Positions 15,210 to 24,782 of a DNA stretch of 64,000 nt are shown here, one piece after another (the first letter of the stretch is position 1; every line of letters starts with the position of its first letter). The notes under the pieces are model-generated. The model did no database searches, was not told the origin of the DNA, and was given only the letters and a program-made list of their open reading frames with translations. The translations under genes and the position numbers were made by a program. Source of the stretch: Xenophilus aerolatus (lineage in GTDB: Bacteria > Pseudomonadota > Gammaproteobacteria > Burkholderiales > Burkholderiaceae_C); contig JASCNX010000001.1 of assembly GCA_029968055.1 (NCBI GenBank), positions 1,550,001-1,614,000 on the forward strand, given 5' to 3'.

Positions 15210-15932
15210 TCAGCGCCGGCGCGTGTCCGCCATCGCCTTGGCGATGCCGCGCAGGATGTGGATCTCTTCCGGCGTCGGCTGCGCGCGGTTGAACAGCTGC
15301 GTCAGCCGCGGCATGAGCTTCTTGGGCGCGGCCGGGTCGAGGAAGCCGATCTCGACCAGCGAGCGCTCCCAGTGATCGAGCATGCCGGCCAGCGCCGCGG
15401 CGTCGGCCGCCTGCGGCTGGGGCGTCGCGTCCTTGACCTCGAAGCCGCCCAGCGCCTGGCGCCACTCGTAGGCGATCAACTGGATCGCGGCGCCCAGGTT
15501 CAGCGAGCCGAAGGCCGGATCGGTGGGAATCGACAGCGCCACGTGGCAGCGGTACACGTCCTCGTTGCGCATGCCGAAGCGCTCCGAGCCGAAGAGCAGC
15601 CCCACGTGCTGCGGCGCGCCGGCCGCCACCAGCGATTCGAAGTGCGGCCGCGGCGCGCGCGTGGGCGGCCCGAAGTCGCGCGGCACCATGGCCGTGGCGC
15701 ACAGGTGGGTGAGGCCATCGAGCGCCTCGTCCAGGGTCTCGACGATGCGGGCCTTCGCCAGCACGTCGAGGGCGCCGCTCGCGCGCTGGATGGTCTCTTC
15801 GCGCCGCAGCACGTTGGCCCAGCGCGGCGCCACCAGCACGAGATCGTCGAAGCCCATCGTGCGCATCGCGCGCGCGGCCGCGCCCACGTTGCCGGCGTGG
15901 CTGGTCTGGATCAGGATGAAACGGGTGCGCAT
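15210..15932 (-). CDS. trmJ: tRNA (cytidine/uridine-32 2'-O)-methyltransferase TrmJ
   Basis: The 240-residue protein is a SPOUT-class RNA methyltransferase. The N-terminal block [20 protein letters not shown] is the characteristic (Q-x-S-H-x-G-N-x-G-x-x-A-R) SpoU motif 1, and the SAM-binding trefoil knot appears as [12 protein letters not shown]...[15 protein letters not shown]. It 2'-O-methylates position 32 of tRNA anticodon loops. The gene is divergent from suhB with 142 bases between, the same arrangement as in E. coli. ATG at 15932 is chosen because the family starts right at this block. Confidence 0.93.
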   Translation of the reverse strand: MRTRFILIQTSHAGNVGAAARAMRTMGFDDLVLVAPRWANVLRREETIQRASGALDVLAKARIVETLDEALDGLTHLCATAMVPRDFGPPTRAPRPHFESLVAAGAPQHVGLLFGSERFGMRNEDVYRCHVALSIPTDPAFGSLNLGAAIQLIAYEWRQALGGFEVKDATPQPQAADAAALAGMLDHWERSLVEIGFLDPAAPKKLMPRLTQLFNRAQPTPEEIHILRGIAKAMADTRRR

Positions 15933-16074
15933 GGGGGGCTGCGGGGAGCGGAGGGCCGAGTCGGTAAAATCGCGGATTCTCGCCGCCCGCATCGCCGGCC
16001 CGGCGCGCCCGCTCTTCCAGCCAGTCCACGAACCCTGCCGCCCCGCCGGCGCGGTTCCGCCCACTCGAAAATCC

Positions 16075-17121
16075 ATGTCGTCCAACCTGCACCCCATGCT
16101 CAACGTGGCCATCAAGGCCGCACGCGCCGCCGGCGCCATCATCAACCGCGCGGCGCTCGACGTCGAAGCCGTGCGCGTGTCGCAGAAGCAGGTGAACGAC
16201 TTCGTGACCGAGGTGGACCACGCGAGCGAGGCCGCGATCATCGAGACCCTGCTCACCGCCTACCCCGGCCACGGCATCCTGGCCGAGGAATCGGGCACCG
16301 AGCGCGGCGCCAAGGATTCCGAATTCGTCTGGATCATCGATCCGCTGGACGGCACCACCAACTTCATCCACGGCTTTCCCGTCTACTGCGTGTCGATCGC
16401 GCTCGCGGTGCGCGGCAAGGTCGAGCAGGCGGTCGTCTACGACCCCACGCGCAACGACCTCTTCACCGCCTCGCGCGGGCGCGGCGCCTTCCTCAACGAG
16501 CGGCGCATCCGTGTGTCCAAGCGCACGCGGCTCGAGGAGAGCCTGATCTCCACCGGCTTCCCCTTCCGCGCGGGCGACAACTTCAAGCAGTACCTGGCCA
16601 TCATGGCCGACCTGATGCCGCGCGCCGCCGGCCTGCGCCGCCCCGGCGCCGCCGCACTCGACCTGGCCTACGTGGCCGCCGGCTTCGCCGAGGCCTTCTT
16701 CGAGAACGGCCTGAATCCCTGGGACGTGGCCGCGGGCTCGCTGCTCGTGACCGAGGCCGGCGGCCTCATCAGCAACTTCACCGGCGAGGGCGAGTACCTC
16801 GACCAGCGCGAGGTGCTGGCCGGCGCGCCGCGCATCTACGGCCAGCTGGTGCCCATCCTGGCCAAGTACAGCAAGTTCGCGGGCGTCGATGCCAAGCTCG
16901 CCGCCAGCGAGCGCATCCGTGCGACCGACCCCACACGCCAGTCGGCCGGCGGTGGCGACGATGTCTACGCACGCTCCACCGTCGAGCTGAACCAGCCCGC
17001 CTCTGACACCGAATCCGCGCCCGCGTCGGCCCCGGCGCCCGCGCGCAAGATGATCCGCGCCAAGCGCCCGGCCGAAACCCCCGCCGGCAGCGACGCCGCC
17101 CCCGGCACCGCCAGCGAGTGA
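16075..17121 (+). CDS. suhB: Inositol-1-monophosphatase family protein SuhB
   Basis: The 348-residue protein is a Mg-dependent, Li-sensitive type phosphatase. Metal-binding residues lie in AEESG and [15 protein letters not shown], and [18 protein letters not shown] is the second signature. In enteric bacteria SuhB also joins the rRNA antitermination complex. Residues 1-265 form the domain; the last 80 residues are a low-complexity, Ala/Pro-rich tail with a basic patch (RKMIRAKRP) not found in E. coli SuhB. The stop overlaps the GTG of the FUSC gene, so the two are translationally linked. Confidence 0.93.
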   Translation: MSSNLHPMLNVAIKAARAAGAIINRAALDVEAVRVSQKQVNDFVTEVDHASEAAIIETLLTAYPGHGILAEESGTERGAKDSEFVWIIDPLDGTTNFIHGFPVYCVSIALAVRGKVEQAVVYDPTRNDLFTASRGRGAFLNERRIRVSKRTRLEESLISTGFPFRAGDNFKQYLAIMADLMPRAAGLRRPGAAALDLAYVAAGFAEAFFENGLNPWDVAAGSLLVTEAGGLISNFTGEGEYLDQREVLAGAPRIYGQLVPILAKYSKFAGVDAKLAASERIRATDPTRQSAGGGDDVYARSTVELNQPASDTESAPASAPAPARKMIRAKRPAETPAGSDAAPGTASE

Positions 17122-19379
17122 TCGCCAGCGGCCCGCTCAGCCACCTCTCGCTGCGCACGCGTTCTGCGCTGCGCATGCTGCTGAGCGCCGACGTGGCCTG
17201 CGGCCTGTCGGTCGCGCTGGGGCTGCTGCTGATCTCGGGCGGGGTGCACCTGTGGCTGGGCGCATTGGCCGGTGCCTCGGCCGCCACCGGCGTGATCGTC
17301 GCCAGCCCGCCCGACCGGCCCGGCCCGCGGCGCGGCAAGCTGCGGCAGATGCTGCCGGCGCCGCTGCTGGGCCTGCCGCTCTTCTTCGCGGTGCAGATGC
17401 TGCACCACGCGCCCTGGCGCCTGGGCATGCTGCTGGTGCCCGCCACCTTCCTCGCCTTCCTGGCCATGGCCTGGGGCAAGCGCGGCATCCCGATCGCCAT
17501 CGCGGTGATGCTGGCCATGGTGTTCTCGCTCGCCACGCCGCCCCCGGAGGGCCTGCACCAGGCGCTGGTGCGCACGCTGCACATGGCGCTGGGCGCGGGC
17601 CTGTACGTGGTCTACGCCACGCTCGCCAACCTGGCGCTCAACGCCCGCTACCGCGTGCAGATGATGGCCGACCTGCTGCTGTCGGTGGCCGCGCTCATGC
17701 GCACACAGGCGCGCCAGTTCCGCGCGCCCGACGAGTCGGACGACGTGCGCGAAGTCGCCGCCCCGCTGCTGGGCCAGCTGCTGCGCGAACAGGCCGCCCT
17801 GGCCGACCAGCTGCAGGCCACGCGCGACCTGGTGCTCGAATCGCCGCGCACGCCGCGCCGACAGCGCCTGGCCGGCATGCTGATGACGGTGCTCGAGATG
17901 CGCGACCACCTGCTGGCCAGCGAACTCGACCTCGAGTCGCTGCGCAACCACCCGCGCCACGCGTCCGCGCTGACCGCCATCCGCGGCGTGCTGGAAGCCG
18001 TGGCCGACGACGTCGAGCACCTGGCCGATTCGCTGATGCTGTTCCGCCGCCCCGCGGCCATCGTCGACCGCCGCCCGGAGCTGGCCGCCATCCGCTCGCA
18101 GCACGAAGAGGCGCACGAGCACGTCAACCGCGCCGGCCCCTCCGCGGCCATGCTGGCGCGGGGGCTGGCCAGCCGCCTGGGGCACCTCAACGACGAGGCG
18201 GTGCGCCTGGCGGGCCTGGCGCGCGGCGAGCTGGCACCCGACCTGGCCATCGTGCGCGCCAATTGGCAGATGTTCGTCAGCCCCACCGACTGGTCGATCC
18301 GGCCCTTCCTGGCGCTGTGGCGCTGGGACGCGCCGCCGCTGCGCCACGCCATCCGCGCCGCGCTGGCGCTGGCCGCGGGTTACGTGATCGCCGTGGCCAT
18401 GCCCTGGGGCTCGCACGACTACTGGATCCTGCTGACCATCGTGGTCGTGCTGCGCGGCAGCCTGGCGCAGACGCTGGAGCGCCGCAACCAGCGCGTGGCC
18501 GGCACCCTCTTCGGCTGCGTGCTGGCGGTGGCGCTGCTGTCCTCGCACCCCGGCCCGCTGGAGCTGCTCATCGTCATGACGCTGGCGCAGGCCGTGGCCC
18601 ATGGCTTCGCGGTGCGCAAGTACACCATCACGGCGGTCGGCGCCACCGTGCTGGGCCTGGTGCAGGCGCACATGCTCTTCGCCGGGGCCAGCCCCACCTT
18701 CGCGCTGCTGGAGCGCATCGGCGACACGCTCATCGGCGCCTCGCTGGCCTGGGCCTTCTGCTACGTGCTGCCTTCGTGGGAGCGCACGCAGATCCCCGCG
18801 CTGGTCACGCGCACCCTGGCCGCGCAGGCGCGCCACGCCCGGCTGGCGCTGGCGCTGGGCCAGCTGCACTCGGTCGACACCAGCCCCGAACTCGAATGGC
18901 GCCTGGCGCGGCGCGAGGCCTTCGACAGCCTGTCGGCGCTGGTGCAGGCCACGCAGCGCTCGCTGTCGGAGCCGCGCGCCGTGCGGCCGCCGCTGGAACC
19001 CCTGCAGCGCCTGCAGGCGCACAGCTACCAGCTGCTCGCGCAGCTGAGCGCCGTGAAGTCGATGCTGGTGCTGCGGCGCGACCGGCTCACGCCCGCCACC
19101 ATCGAAGGCCCGCTGGCCCGCGCTGCCGCCCGCATCGAGGCGGTGATCGGCGCCGCCGCCACAGGCCGCATGTCGGACGTCGACGACACGACGGCGCCCC
19201 CCTCGCTGCCGGCCGGGCCGATCCCCTTGCCCGATCCTTTCGACAACGACGTCAGCCCCTGGCTGCTGCGCCGCCTCGACCTGGCCATCGGCCTGGCGAC
19301 GCAGCTGCAGGCCGACGCGGCACGCATCGTGCAGACGATGGCGACCGAGTCGCCCACCCCCCAGGCCCACGCGGCCTGA
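17118..19379 (+). CDS. FUSC family inner-membrane protein (YccS/YhfK-like)
   Basis: The 753-residue protein has two blocks of membrane helices (about residues 25-175 and 410-555), each followed by a soluble helical region, the duplicated layout of YccS/AaeB-type fusaric-acid-resistance-like exporters. [20 protein letters not shown] marks the start of the second FUSC domain (W-x-x-L-T-x-x-x-V-x-x). The substrate is unknown. It starts at a GTG inside the suhB stop codon. It is followed after 82 bases by an MscS channel gene, so the two may share a transcript and a role in envelope homeostasis. Confidence 0.85.
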   Translation: MIASGPLSHLSLRTRSALRMLLSADVACGLSVALGLLLISGGVHLWLGALAGASAATGVIVASPPDRPGPRRGKLRQMLPAPLLGLPLFFAVQMLHHAPWRLGMLLVPATFLAFLAMAWGKRGIPIAIAVMLAMVFSLATPPPEGLHQALVRTLHMALGAGLYVVYATLANLALNARYRVQMMADLLLSVAALMRTQARQFRAPDESDDVREVAAPLLGQLLREQAALADQLQATRDLVLESPRTPRRQRLAGMLMTVLEMRDHLLASELDLESLRNHPRHASALTAIRGVLEAVADDVEHLADSLMLFRRPAAIVDRRPELAAIRSQHEEAHEHVNRAGPSAAMLARGLASRLGHLNDEAVRLAGLARGELAPDLAIVRANWQMFVSPTDWSIRPFLALWRWDAPPLRHAIRAALALAAGYVIAVAMPWGSHDYWILLTIVVVLRGSLAQTLERRNQRVAGTLFGCVLAVALLSSHPGPLELLIVMTLAQAVAHGFAVRKYTITAVGATVLGLVQAHMLFAGASPTFALLERIGDTLIGASLAWAFCYVLPSWERTQIPALVTRTLAAQARHARLALALGQLHSVDTSPELEWRLARREAFDSLSALVQATQRSLSEPRAVRPPLEPLQRLQAHSYQLLAQLSAVKSMLVLRRDRLTPATIEGPLARAAARIEAVIGAAATGRMSDVDDTTAPPSLPAGPIPLPDPFDNDVSPWLLRRLDLAIGLATQLQADAARIVQTMATESPTPQAHAA

Positions 19380-19461
19380 ACCGCTCCGCCGCCCTGGCCG
19401 CCGTGCCCGGCGGCGGCCTTGCCACTGCGGCTCCGCCCCGGGCCGCACCACCGGAGAACGA

Positions 19462-20541
19462 ATGCGCTTCGACGCCCTCCTCGCCCACCCCTGGTTCCAC
19501 ACCTGGCTCGCCGCCCTGGTCGCCATCGCCGCGGCCACCGCCGTGCACCGCATCGCACAGGCCGTGCTCTCGCGCGTGACGCGGCCCATGCCGCTGGTGC
19601 ACGCCATGGTGAAGTCCGTGCGCAACCCGGCCGGCTTCGTGCTGCCGCTGATCGCCCTGCAGGGCGTGTGGCAGGCCGCGCCGGACAGCCTGCACTTCAT
19701 CGACCGCGTGCGCCACCTCAACGGGCTGCTGCTGATCGCCTGCATGACCTGGGCGGTGGTGCGGCTGATCCGCGGCTTTGCCGATGGCGTGATCGCCGCC
19801 CATCCGGTGGACGTGGAAGACAACATGAACGCCCGCCGCATCCTCACGCAGACGCGCGTGATCGCGCGCAGCGCCATGAGCATCGCAGTGGTCATCGGCG
19901 CGGCCATGATGCTGATGACCTTTCCGGGCGCCAAGCAGGTCGGCGCCAGCCTGCTGGCCTCGGCCGGGGTGATCGGCATCGTCGGCGGCCTGGCGGCCAA
20001 GCCGGTGTTTAGCAACCTCATCGCCGGGCTGCAGATCGCGCTGGCGCAGCCCATCCGCATCGACGACGTGCTGATCGTCGAAGGCGAATGGGGCCGCGTC
20101 GAGGAGATCACCGGCAGCTACGTGGTGCTGAGGATCTGGGACGACCGCCGGCTCATCATCCCGCTGCAGTACTTCATCGAGAAGCCGTTCCAGAACTGGA
20201 CGCGCAACAGCTCGCAGCTGCTCGGCTCGGTGTTCTTCTACGTCGACTTCGGCATGCCGATCGCGCCGTTGCGCGCCGAGGTGGAGCGCCTCGTGAACGC
20301 CTCGTCCAACTGGGACCGGCGCTTCTTCAACCTCGCGGTGACCGACACCACCGAGCGCACCATGCAGCTGCGGGTGCTGTGCACCGCCGCGTCCTCGGGC
20401 CAGGCCTTCGACCTGCGCTGCGAGGTGCGCGAGGGACTGATCGACTTCATGCAGCGCGAGTACCCGCAGTTCCTGCCACGCACGCGCATCGAGGCCGACC
20501 GCGCGACCGGCCAGCCGGCGCTGGAACCGCAGCCGGCCTGA
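19462..20541 (+). CDS. MscS family small-conductance mechanosensitive channel
   Basis: The 359-residue protein has about four N-terminal membrane helices followed by the MscS pore helix and beta domain. The pore region GVIGIVGGLAAKPVFSNLIA is the Gly/Ala-rich TM3 equivalent. IRIDDVLIVEGEWGRVEEIT and RLIIPLQYFIEKPFQNWTR are the conserved beta-domain motifs. It opens under membrane tension to release solutes during hypo-osmotic shock. The extra N-terminal helices make it longer than E. coli MscS (286 residues) and closer to the YnaI/YbdG type. Confidence 0.93.
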   Translation: MRFDALLAHPWFHTWLAALVAIAAATAVHRIAQAVLSRVTRPMPLVHAMVKSVRNPAGFVLPLIALQGVWQAAPDSLHFIDRVRHLNGLLLIACMTWAVVRLIRGFADGVIAAHPVDVEDNMNARRILTQTRVIARSAMSIAVVIGAAMMLMTFPGAKQVGASLLASAGVIGIVGGLAAKPVFSNLIAGLQIALAQPIRIDDVLIVEGEWGRVEEITGSYVVLRIWDDRRLIIPLQYFIEKPFQNWTRNSSQLLGSVFFYVDFGMPIAPLRAEVERLVNASSNWDRRFFNLAVTDTTERTMQLRVLCTAASSGQAFDLRCEVREGLIDFMQREYPQFLPRTRIEADRATGQPALEPQPA

Positions 20542-20578
20542 CGGGCGCCACGCGCCGCCGGCCCGCCTCGCAGCCGCG

Positions 20579-20599
20579 CCGCCGCCCATCCGGCGGCGG
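20579..20599 (+). terminator. Hairpin after mscS-like gene
   Basis: CCGCCGCC and GGCGGCGG form a perfect eight-pair stem with a five-base loop (CATCC) 37 bases after the stop. There is no U-run after it (TGCATTTCG), so it may be a weak terminator or an mRNA-stabilising structure. Confidence 0.4.
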
Positions 20600-20716
20600 T
20601 GCATTTCGTCCCTCGCTCCTGCACTTCGTCGCACACCGCTGGTCCGGTGTCGGAGCGGCGCGCACAGTCACGCCATCGACTCCGTCACCCCCCCACACCG
20701 CACCAAGGAGCACCCC

Positions 20717-21238
20717 ATGCTGATCGAGATCCTGACCCACACCCCGACCTGGGTTTTCATCGTCTTCGGCCTGCTGGCCTGGCTGGGCGGCAAGCAGCTG
20801 GTTCCCGGCAGCGCGCACCTGAACCGCGTGATCGCGATGCCCCTGGCCATGGTCGGCTTCGCCGTCTACGGCCTGGCAGCCGCTTTCGGCCAGTCGCCGG
20901 CCGGACTGAGCGCGCTGGCGGGCTGGGCTGCCGCGGCCGCCCTGGCGCTCGCCGTGGTCGGCCGCATCCCGCTCAACCCGGCCGTGCGCTACGACGCCGC
21001 CGCACGGCGCTTCTTCCAGCCCGGCAGCGTCGTGCCGCTGGCGCTGATGATGGGCATCTTCTTCACCAAGTACGTGGTCGGCGTCACGCTCGCCTTCCAC
21101 CCCGAGTACGCGCACCAGACCGGCTTCGCGGTCGGCATCAGCGCGCTCTACGGCCTGTTCAGCGGCGTCTTCGCCGGCCGCGCCCTGCGGCTGTGGAAGC
21201 TGGCCTTGCGCAGCGGTGCCGCCACCGTCGCCGCCTGA
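20717..21238 (+). CDS. Six-helix membrane protein (DUF6622-like)
   Basis: The 173-residue protein is almost entirely hydrophobic with about five or six membrane segments. It begins LIEILTHTPTWVFIVFGLLA, which I associate with DUF6622 family membrane proteins. Charged residues are confined to short loops. A good Shine-Dalgarno (AAGGAGCACCCC) precedes the ATG. It is the first of six closely spaced same-strand genes ending with a two-component pair (20717-25646). No function can be given. Confidence 0.7.
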   Translation: MLIEILTHTPTWVFIVFGLLAWLGGKQLVPGSAHLNRVIAMPLAMVGFAVYGLAAAFGQSPAGLSALAGWAAAAALALAVVGRIPLNPAVRYDAAARRFFQPGSVVPLALMMGIFFTKYVVGVTLAFHPEYAHQTGFAVGISALYGLFSGVFAGRALRLWKLALRSGAATVAA

Positions 21239-21271
21239 ACCCTTGCCCGTCCGACCCCGAGGAACACCGCC

Positions 21272-21580
21272 ATGAACACCGCCACCGCCCTCTCGCCCGC
21301 CCAGGAAGCCCGCCTCGACCACCTCGCGCGCCGCCGCGCCAAGGCCAAGCTGGGCTGGTGCCTGCACGCCGCCGTCTACGTGGTGGTGAACCTGGGGCTG
21401 ATCGCGCTCTCGGTCGCCAGTGGCCGCCACTGGGCCGTCTTCCCGCTGCTGGGCTGGGGCCTGGGCCTGTTCTTCCACGGCCTGGCCGTGTGGGTCTTCG
21501 CGCCGGGCAACCCGATGCTCAGCCGCATGGTCGAGCGCGAGCGGGCGCGCCTGCGCACCGCCGGCACCGACCCGTGGTAA
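21272..21580 (+). CDS. 2TM domain-containing protein
   Basis: The 102-residue protein has a short charged N-terminus (ARLDHLARRRAKAKLGWCLH), two membrane segments with WAVFPLLGWGLGLFFHGLAV as the second, and a charged C-terminal helix. This is the 2TM domain layout, often found fused to or next to LytS/LytTR signalling proteins. The LytTR pair of this same gene run lies only 2 kb downstream, which supports a sensory or accessory role, but that is inference. Start ATG follows GAGGAACACC. Confidence 0.8.
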   Translation: MNTATALSPAQEARLDHLARRRAKAKLGWCLHAAVYVVVNLGLIALSVASGRHWAVFPLLGWGLGLFFHGLAVWVFAPGNPMLSRMVERERARLRTAGTDPW

Positions 21581-21602
21581 GTGGCCATCCTGCGAGAACG
21601 CG

Positions 21603-22736
21603 ATGACGCCGACCTTGCACCCTGCCGCCTCCACCCGTTCGCCCTGCCCGCGCTCCGCCCCGCCGTCCGGGCTGCGCCGGGCCTTGGCCGTCCTGGGCCT
21701 GCTGCTCGTCGGCCTGGGCGCAGCACCCGCCCGCGCGGCGACCGGCCTGGCCGTGCTGCCGGCGCCCCCCGGCACCGGACCCGTCACGCTCGCCTACCCC
21801 ACCGACGCCACGCCGGCCGACGTGGCGCGCGGCCCCTTCACCGTGCGCGTGGCGCAGAACGCACCGCCCGCCAAGGGCAACGGACGGCTCGTTGTGCTTT
21901 CGCACGGCTCCGGCGGCTCGGTGTGGCCGCAGTTCGACCTGGCGCAGGCGCTGGTGGCGGCCGGCTTCACGGTCGCGATGCCGCTGCACGCTGGCGACAA
22001 CTTCCAGGACACCTCGGACGTCGGCCCGGTGGCCTGGGCACGCCGGCCCAAGGAAATGTCGCAGGCCATCGACGCGGTGGCGGCGCAGGCAGCGCCCGGC
22101 GGCCGCTTCGCGCCGCTGCAGCTCGACCTGCAGCGCGTGGGCGCGTACGGCATGTCGGCCGGCGGCATCACGGTGCTGACGCTGGCCGGCGCGCGCTGGT
22201 CGCCGGCGCTGCTCGCGAAGCACTGCGAGGCGCACATCGCCGAGGACTTCGCAGGCTGCGTCGGCCTGAGCACCCAACTGACCGGCGGCGTGCTCGACGG
22301 CAGCAAGATGGCCGTCGCCCGCCAGGTGATCCGCCTGAAGCTCGGCAGCGACACCGCCTGGCGCGAATGGAACGACCCGCGCATCGCCGCCGTGGTGGCC
22401 GCCGTGCCGATGGCCACGCCGATCGACATGGCATCGATCGCCACGCCGCGCGTGCCGCTGGCGCTGGTGCGCGCGGGGCAGGACGCGTGGCTGGCGCCGC
22501 GCTACCACCTCGACGCGGTGCACGCGGCCTGCGGTGCGCGCTGCCCCCTGCTGGCCGACATGTCGCAGGGCGGGCACGGCTCGATCCTGTCGCCCCAGGT
22601 GCCCGACCTGCCGCCCGACCTGGCCCGCCTGCTCAACGATCCGCCGGGGTTCGAGCGCAGCGTGCTGCCGGGTATCTACTCGCGGATCGTCAGCTTCTTC
22701 GTGAAGAATCTGCAGGCTGCTGCTGCCACCTCCTGA
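21603..22736 (+). CDS. Exported alpha/beta hydrolase, dienelactone-hydrolase/PAF-acetylhydrolase-like
   Basis: The 377-residue protein has an N-terminal signal peptide (basic start, hydrophobic ALAVLGLLLVGLGA, cleavage near APARA-AT). The mature part is an alpha/beta hydrolase: VVLSHGSGGS is the oxyanion-hole strand, GAYGMSAGGITVL holds the nucleophile Ser, and the late His is in MSQGGHGSIL. This resembles a family of predicted periplasmic dienelactone-hydrolase-like enzymes. The substrate is unknown. The gene is 22 bases after the 2TM gene and its stop is two bases from the next ATG. Confidence 0.82.
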   Translation: MTPTLHPAASTRSPCPRSAPPSGLRRALAVLGLLLVGLGAAPARAATGLAVLPAPPGTGPVTLAYPTDATPADVARGPFTVRVAQNAPPAKGNGRLVVLSHGSGGSVWPQFDLAQALVAAGFTVAMPLHAGDNFQDTSDVGPVAWARRPKEMSQAIDAVAAQAAPGGRFAPLQLDLQRVGAYGMSAGGITVLTLAGARWSPALLAKHCEAHIAEDFAGCVGLSTQLTGGVLDGSKMAVARQVIRLKLGSDTAWREWNDPRIAAVVAAVPMATPIDMASIATPRVPLALVRAGQDAWLAPRYHLDAVHAACGARCPLLADMSQGGHGSILSPQVPDLPPDLARLLNDPPGFERSVLPGIYSRIVSFFVKNLQAAAATS

Positions 22737-22738
22737 TC

Positions 22739-23692
22739 ATGCCCACGCTCCTCGTCACCATCCTCAAGCTCGCCGTCGTCACGGTGCTGGTGTGTTCGTT
22801 GGCCGAGGCGATCGTGCTGTCGCTGCGGCGCGGCGTGAACGCCGCCACCGGCGGCTACGACTGGAAGGCCGCCGGCATCTCGGTCTTCGACTTCCTGGTG
22901 CGCGAATACCCGCTGCGCTGGCTGCTGCCGCTGGGCTTCTGGCTGGGGTGGATGGACTGGCTGTACGCGCACCGCCTGTTCGACATCCGCATGGACCACT
23001 GGAGCGGCTGGGCCGCGGCCTTCCTGGCGCAGGAGTTCTGCTACTACTGGTACCACCGCGCGGCCCACCGCGTGCGCTGGTTCTGGTGCACGCATTCGAT
23101 CCACCACACGCCCAACCAGCTCAACCTGTCGGCCGCCTACCGCTTCGGCTGGACCGGCAAGCTCACCGGCACGCTGGGCTTCTTCTTGCTGCCGCCGCTG
23201 CTGGGCCTGCCGCCGCGGGTGGTGCTGGTGCTGTTCACGCTGAACCTGCTGTATCAGTTCTGGATCCACGCGACCTGGATCCCGCGGCTCGGCCCGCTGG
23301 AATGGGTGCTCAACACGCCCTCGGCGCACCGCGTGCACCATGCGAGCAACCTGCCCTACCTCGACGGCAACTACGGCGGCGTGCTGATCGTTTTCGACCG
23401 GCTCTTCGGCACCTACATCGCCGAGCGCGCGGAGGAGCCGCCGCGCTACGGCTTGGTACACCCCATCCAGGGCTACAACCTGCTGCAGATCGAGTTCGGC
23501 CAATGGCGGGCGCTGTGGCGCGACCTGCGCGGCGCGCGCTCGGTGGGCGAGGCCCTGGGCTACCTGTGGCGCCCGCCGGGCTGGCGGCCCGGCGGTGGCG
23601 ACACCACCGAGGAGTTGCGCGCCCGCGCCGCCCTGCCTGCTGCCGCCGTCGACACGCCCGCCACCGTCGCGCTGCCCCTGGCCACCCCATGA
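22739..23692 (+). CDS. Sterol desaturase/fatty acid hydroxylase family protein
   Basis: The 317-residue membrane protein carries the His-box pattern of the family's di-iron site: YYWYHRAAHRVRWFWCTHSI supplies H-x-x-x-H and H-x-x-H-H with the next residues (HSIHH), and HRVHHASN is the third box. Four or more membrane helices surround these boxes. Such enzymes insert oxygen into lipid acyl chains or carotenoids. The bacterial substrate cannot be told. The gene overlaps the following kinase gene (ATGA) and so is likely controlled together with it. Confidence 0.9.
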   Translation: MPTLLVTILKLAVVTVLVCSLAEAIVLSLRRGVNAATGGYDWKAAGISVFDFLVREYPLRWLLPLGFWLGWMDWLYAHRLFDIRMDHWSGWAAAFLAQEFCYYWYHRAAHRVRWFWCTHSIHHTPNQLNLSAAYRFGWTGKLTGTLGFFLLPPLLGLPPRVVLVLFTLNLLYQFWIHATWIPRLGPLEWVLNTPSAHRVHHASNLPYLDGNYGGVLIVFDRLFGTYIAERAEEPPRYGLVHPIQGYNLLQIEFGQWRALWRDLRGARSVGEALGYLWRPPGWRPGGGDTTEELRARAALPAAAVDTPATVALPLATP

Positions 23693-24774
23693 GCATCCAG
23701 TGGCGCAGCGCGGCCCGCCACTACCTGCACGTGCTGGCGCTGTGCTGCGTGGTGGCGGTGCTCACCACGCTGATGTGGCCCAACCGCAGCTATGCCTCGC
23801 AGCTGGTCTATTCGCTGTGCATCGGCACCGTGTGCTGGGGCACGATGGAGTTCGGCCGCTACCTCATCGACCCCAGGCACTGCCATGTCGACGCCGACGG
23901 CGGCCGCGGCTGGCCGCAGGGCTGGCGCGGGCTGGTGCTCACCGCCGTGGGCATCCTGGTCGGCTTCTACGTCGGCGACTGGCTCGCCTGCCTGCTCGTC
24001 GGGCCGGCCGACCCCAAGCAGGGCAGCGCCCCCAGCAACAACGGTGCCGTGGGCCTGTACATCACCATCGCGGCCGGCACGGTGGGCTCGTTCTACTTCC
24101 ACGCGCGTGGCAAGGCGGCCGCCCTGGCAGCCGAGATCGCCAGGGCCGAGCGCGACGCCAGCGAGGCCAAGCTCAAGCTGCTCGAAACACAGCTGGAGCC
24201 CCACATGCTGTTCAACACGCTGGCCAACCTGCGCGTGCTCATCACGCTCGACCCGCCGCGGGCGGTGGCCATGCTCGACCGGCTCAACGGCTACCTGCGC
24301 GCCACGCTGGCCGGCTCGCGCGCCATGCAGCATCCGCTGGCGCAGGAGTTCGCGCGCCTGGCCGACTACCTGGAACTGATGGCCGTGCGCATGGGCGATC
24401 GCCTGCGCTTCACCCTCGACCTGCCCGAGGACCTGGGCGAGGTGCCCGTGCCGCCCCTGCTGCTGCAGCCGCTGGTGGAGAACGCCATCCGCCACGGGCT
24501 GGAACCCAAGGTCGAAGGCGGCGAGATCCGCGTGAGCGCCCGGCGTGCGCCCGCGGCGGACGGCCCGCGGCTGGTGCTCGAGGTGGCCGACACCGGCGTC
24601 GGCCTGGGCGCCGACGGCGGCCCGACACCCCCCGCGCCCCGTGACGACGGCGGCGGCTTCGGCGTCCGGCAGGTGCGCGAACGGCTGCACACGCTGTACG
24701 GCGAACGGGCCGCCATGGAATTGGTCGCCGCTCCCGCCGGCGGGACGCGCGCCACCGTCACCTTTCCGCTTTAA
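23689..24774 (+). CDS. LytS/YehU-type sensor histidine kinase
   Basis: The 361-residue protein has four membrane segments in the first 140 residues, a short coiled coil, and a His_kinase (PF06580) domain. The phospho-acceptor His172 lies in LETQLEPHMLFNTLANLR, equivalent to the family consensus Q-x-x-P-H-F-L-F-N. The ATP-binding domain shows PLVENAIRHGLEP (N-box) and VADTGVGLG. There is no separate sensor domain, so the signal is probably sensed in the membrane. Its partner regulator is encoded eight bases downstream. Confidence 0.9.
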   Translation: MSIQWRSAARHYLHVLALCCVVAVLTTLMWPNRSYASQLVYSLCIGTVCWGTMEFGRYLIDPRHCHVDADGGRGWPQGWRGLVLTAVGILVGFYVGDWLACLLVGPADPKQGSAPSNNGAVGLYITIAAGTVGSFYFHARGKAAALAAEIARAERDASEAKLKLLETQLEPHMLFNTLANLRVLITLDPPRAVAMLDRLNGYLRATLAGSRAMQHPLAQEFARLADYLELMAVRMGDRLRFTLDLPEDLGEVPVPPLLLQPLVENAIRHGLEPKVEGGEIRVSARRAPAADGPRLVLEVADTGVGLGADGGPTPPAPRDDGGGFGVRQVRERLHTLYGERAAMELVAAPAGGTRATVTFPL

Positions 24775-24782
24775 CTTCAGCC

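Noticed and set aside
16965-20111. A 1048-codon open frame on the minus strand
   Set aside because: It lies antisense to suhB, the FUSC gene and the MscS gene, whose products have clear family motifs. The reading is low-complexity Arg/His/Gln/Ala, as expected from an antisense frame in GC-rich DNA.
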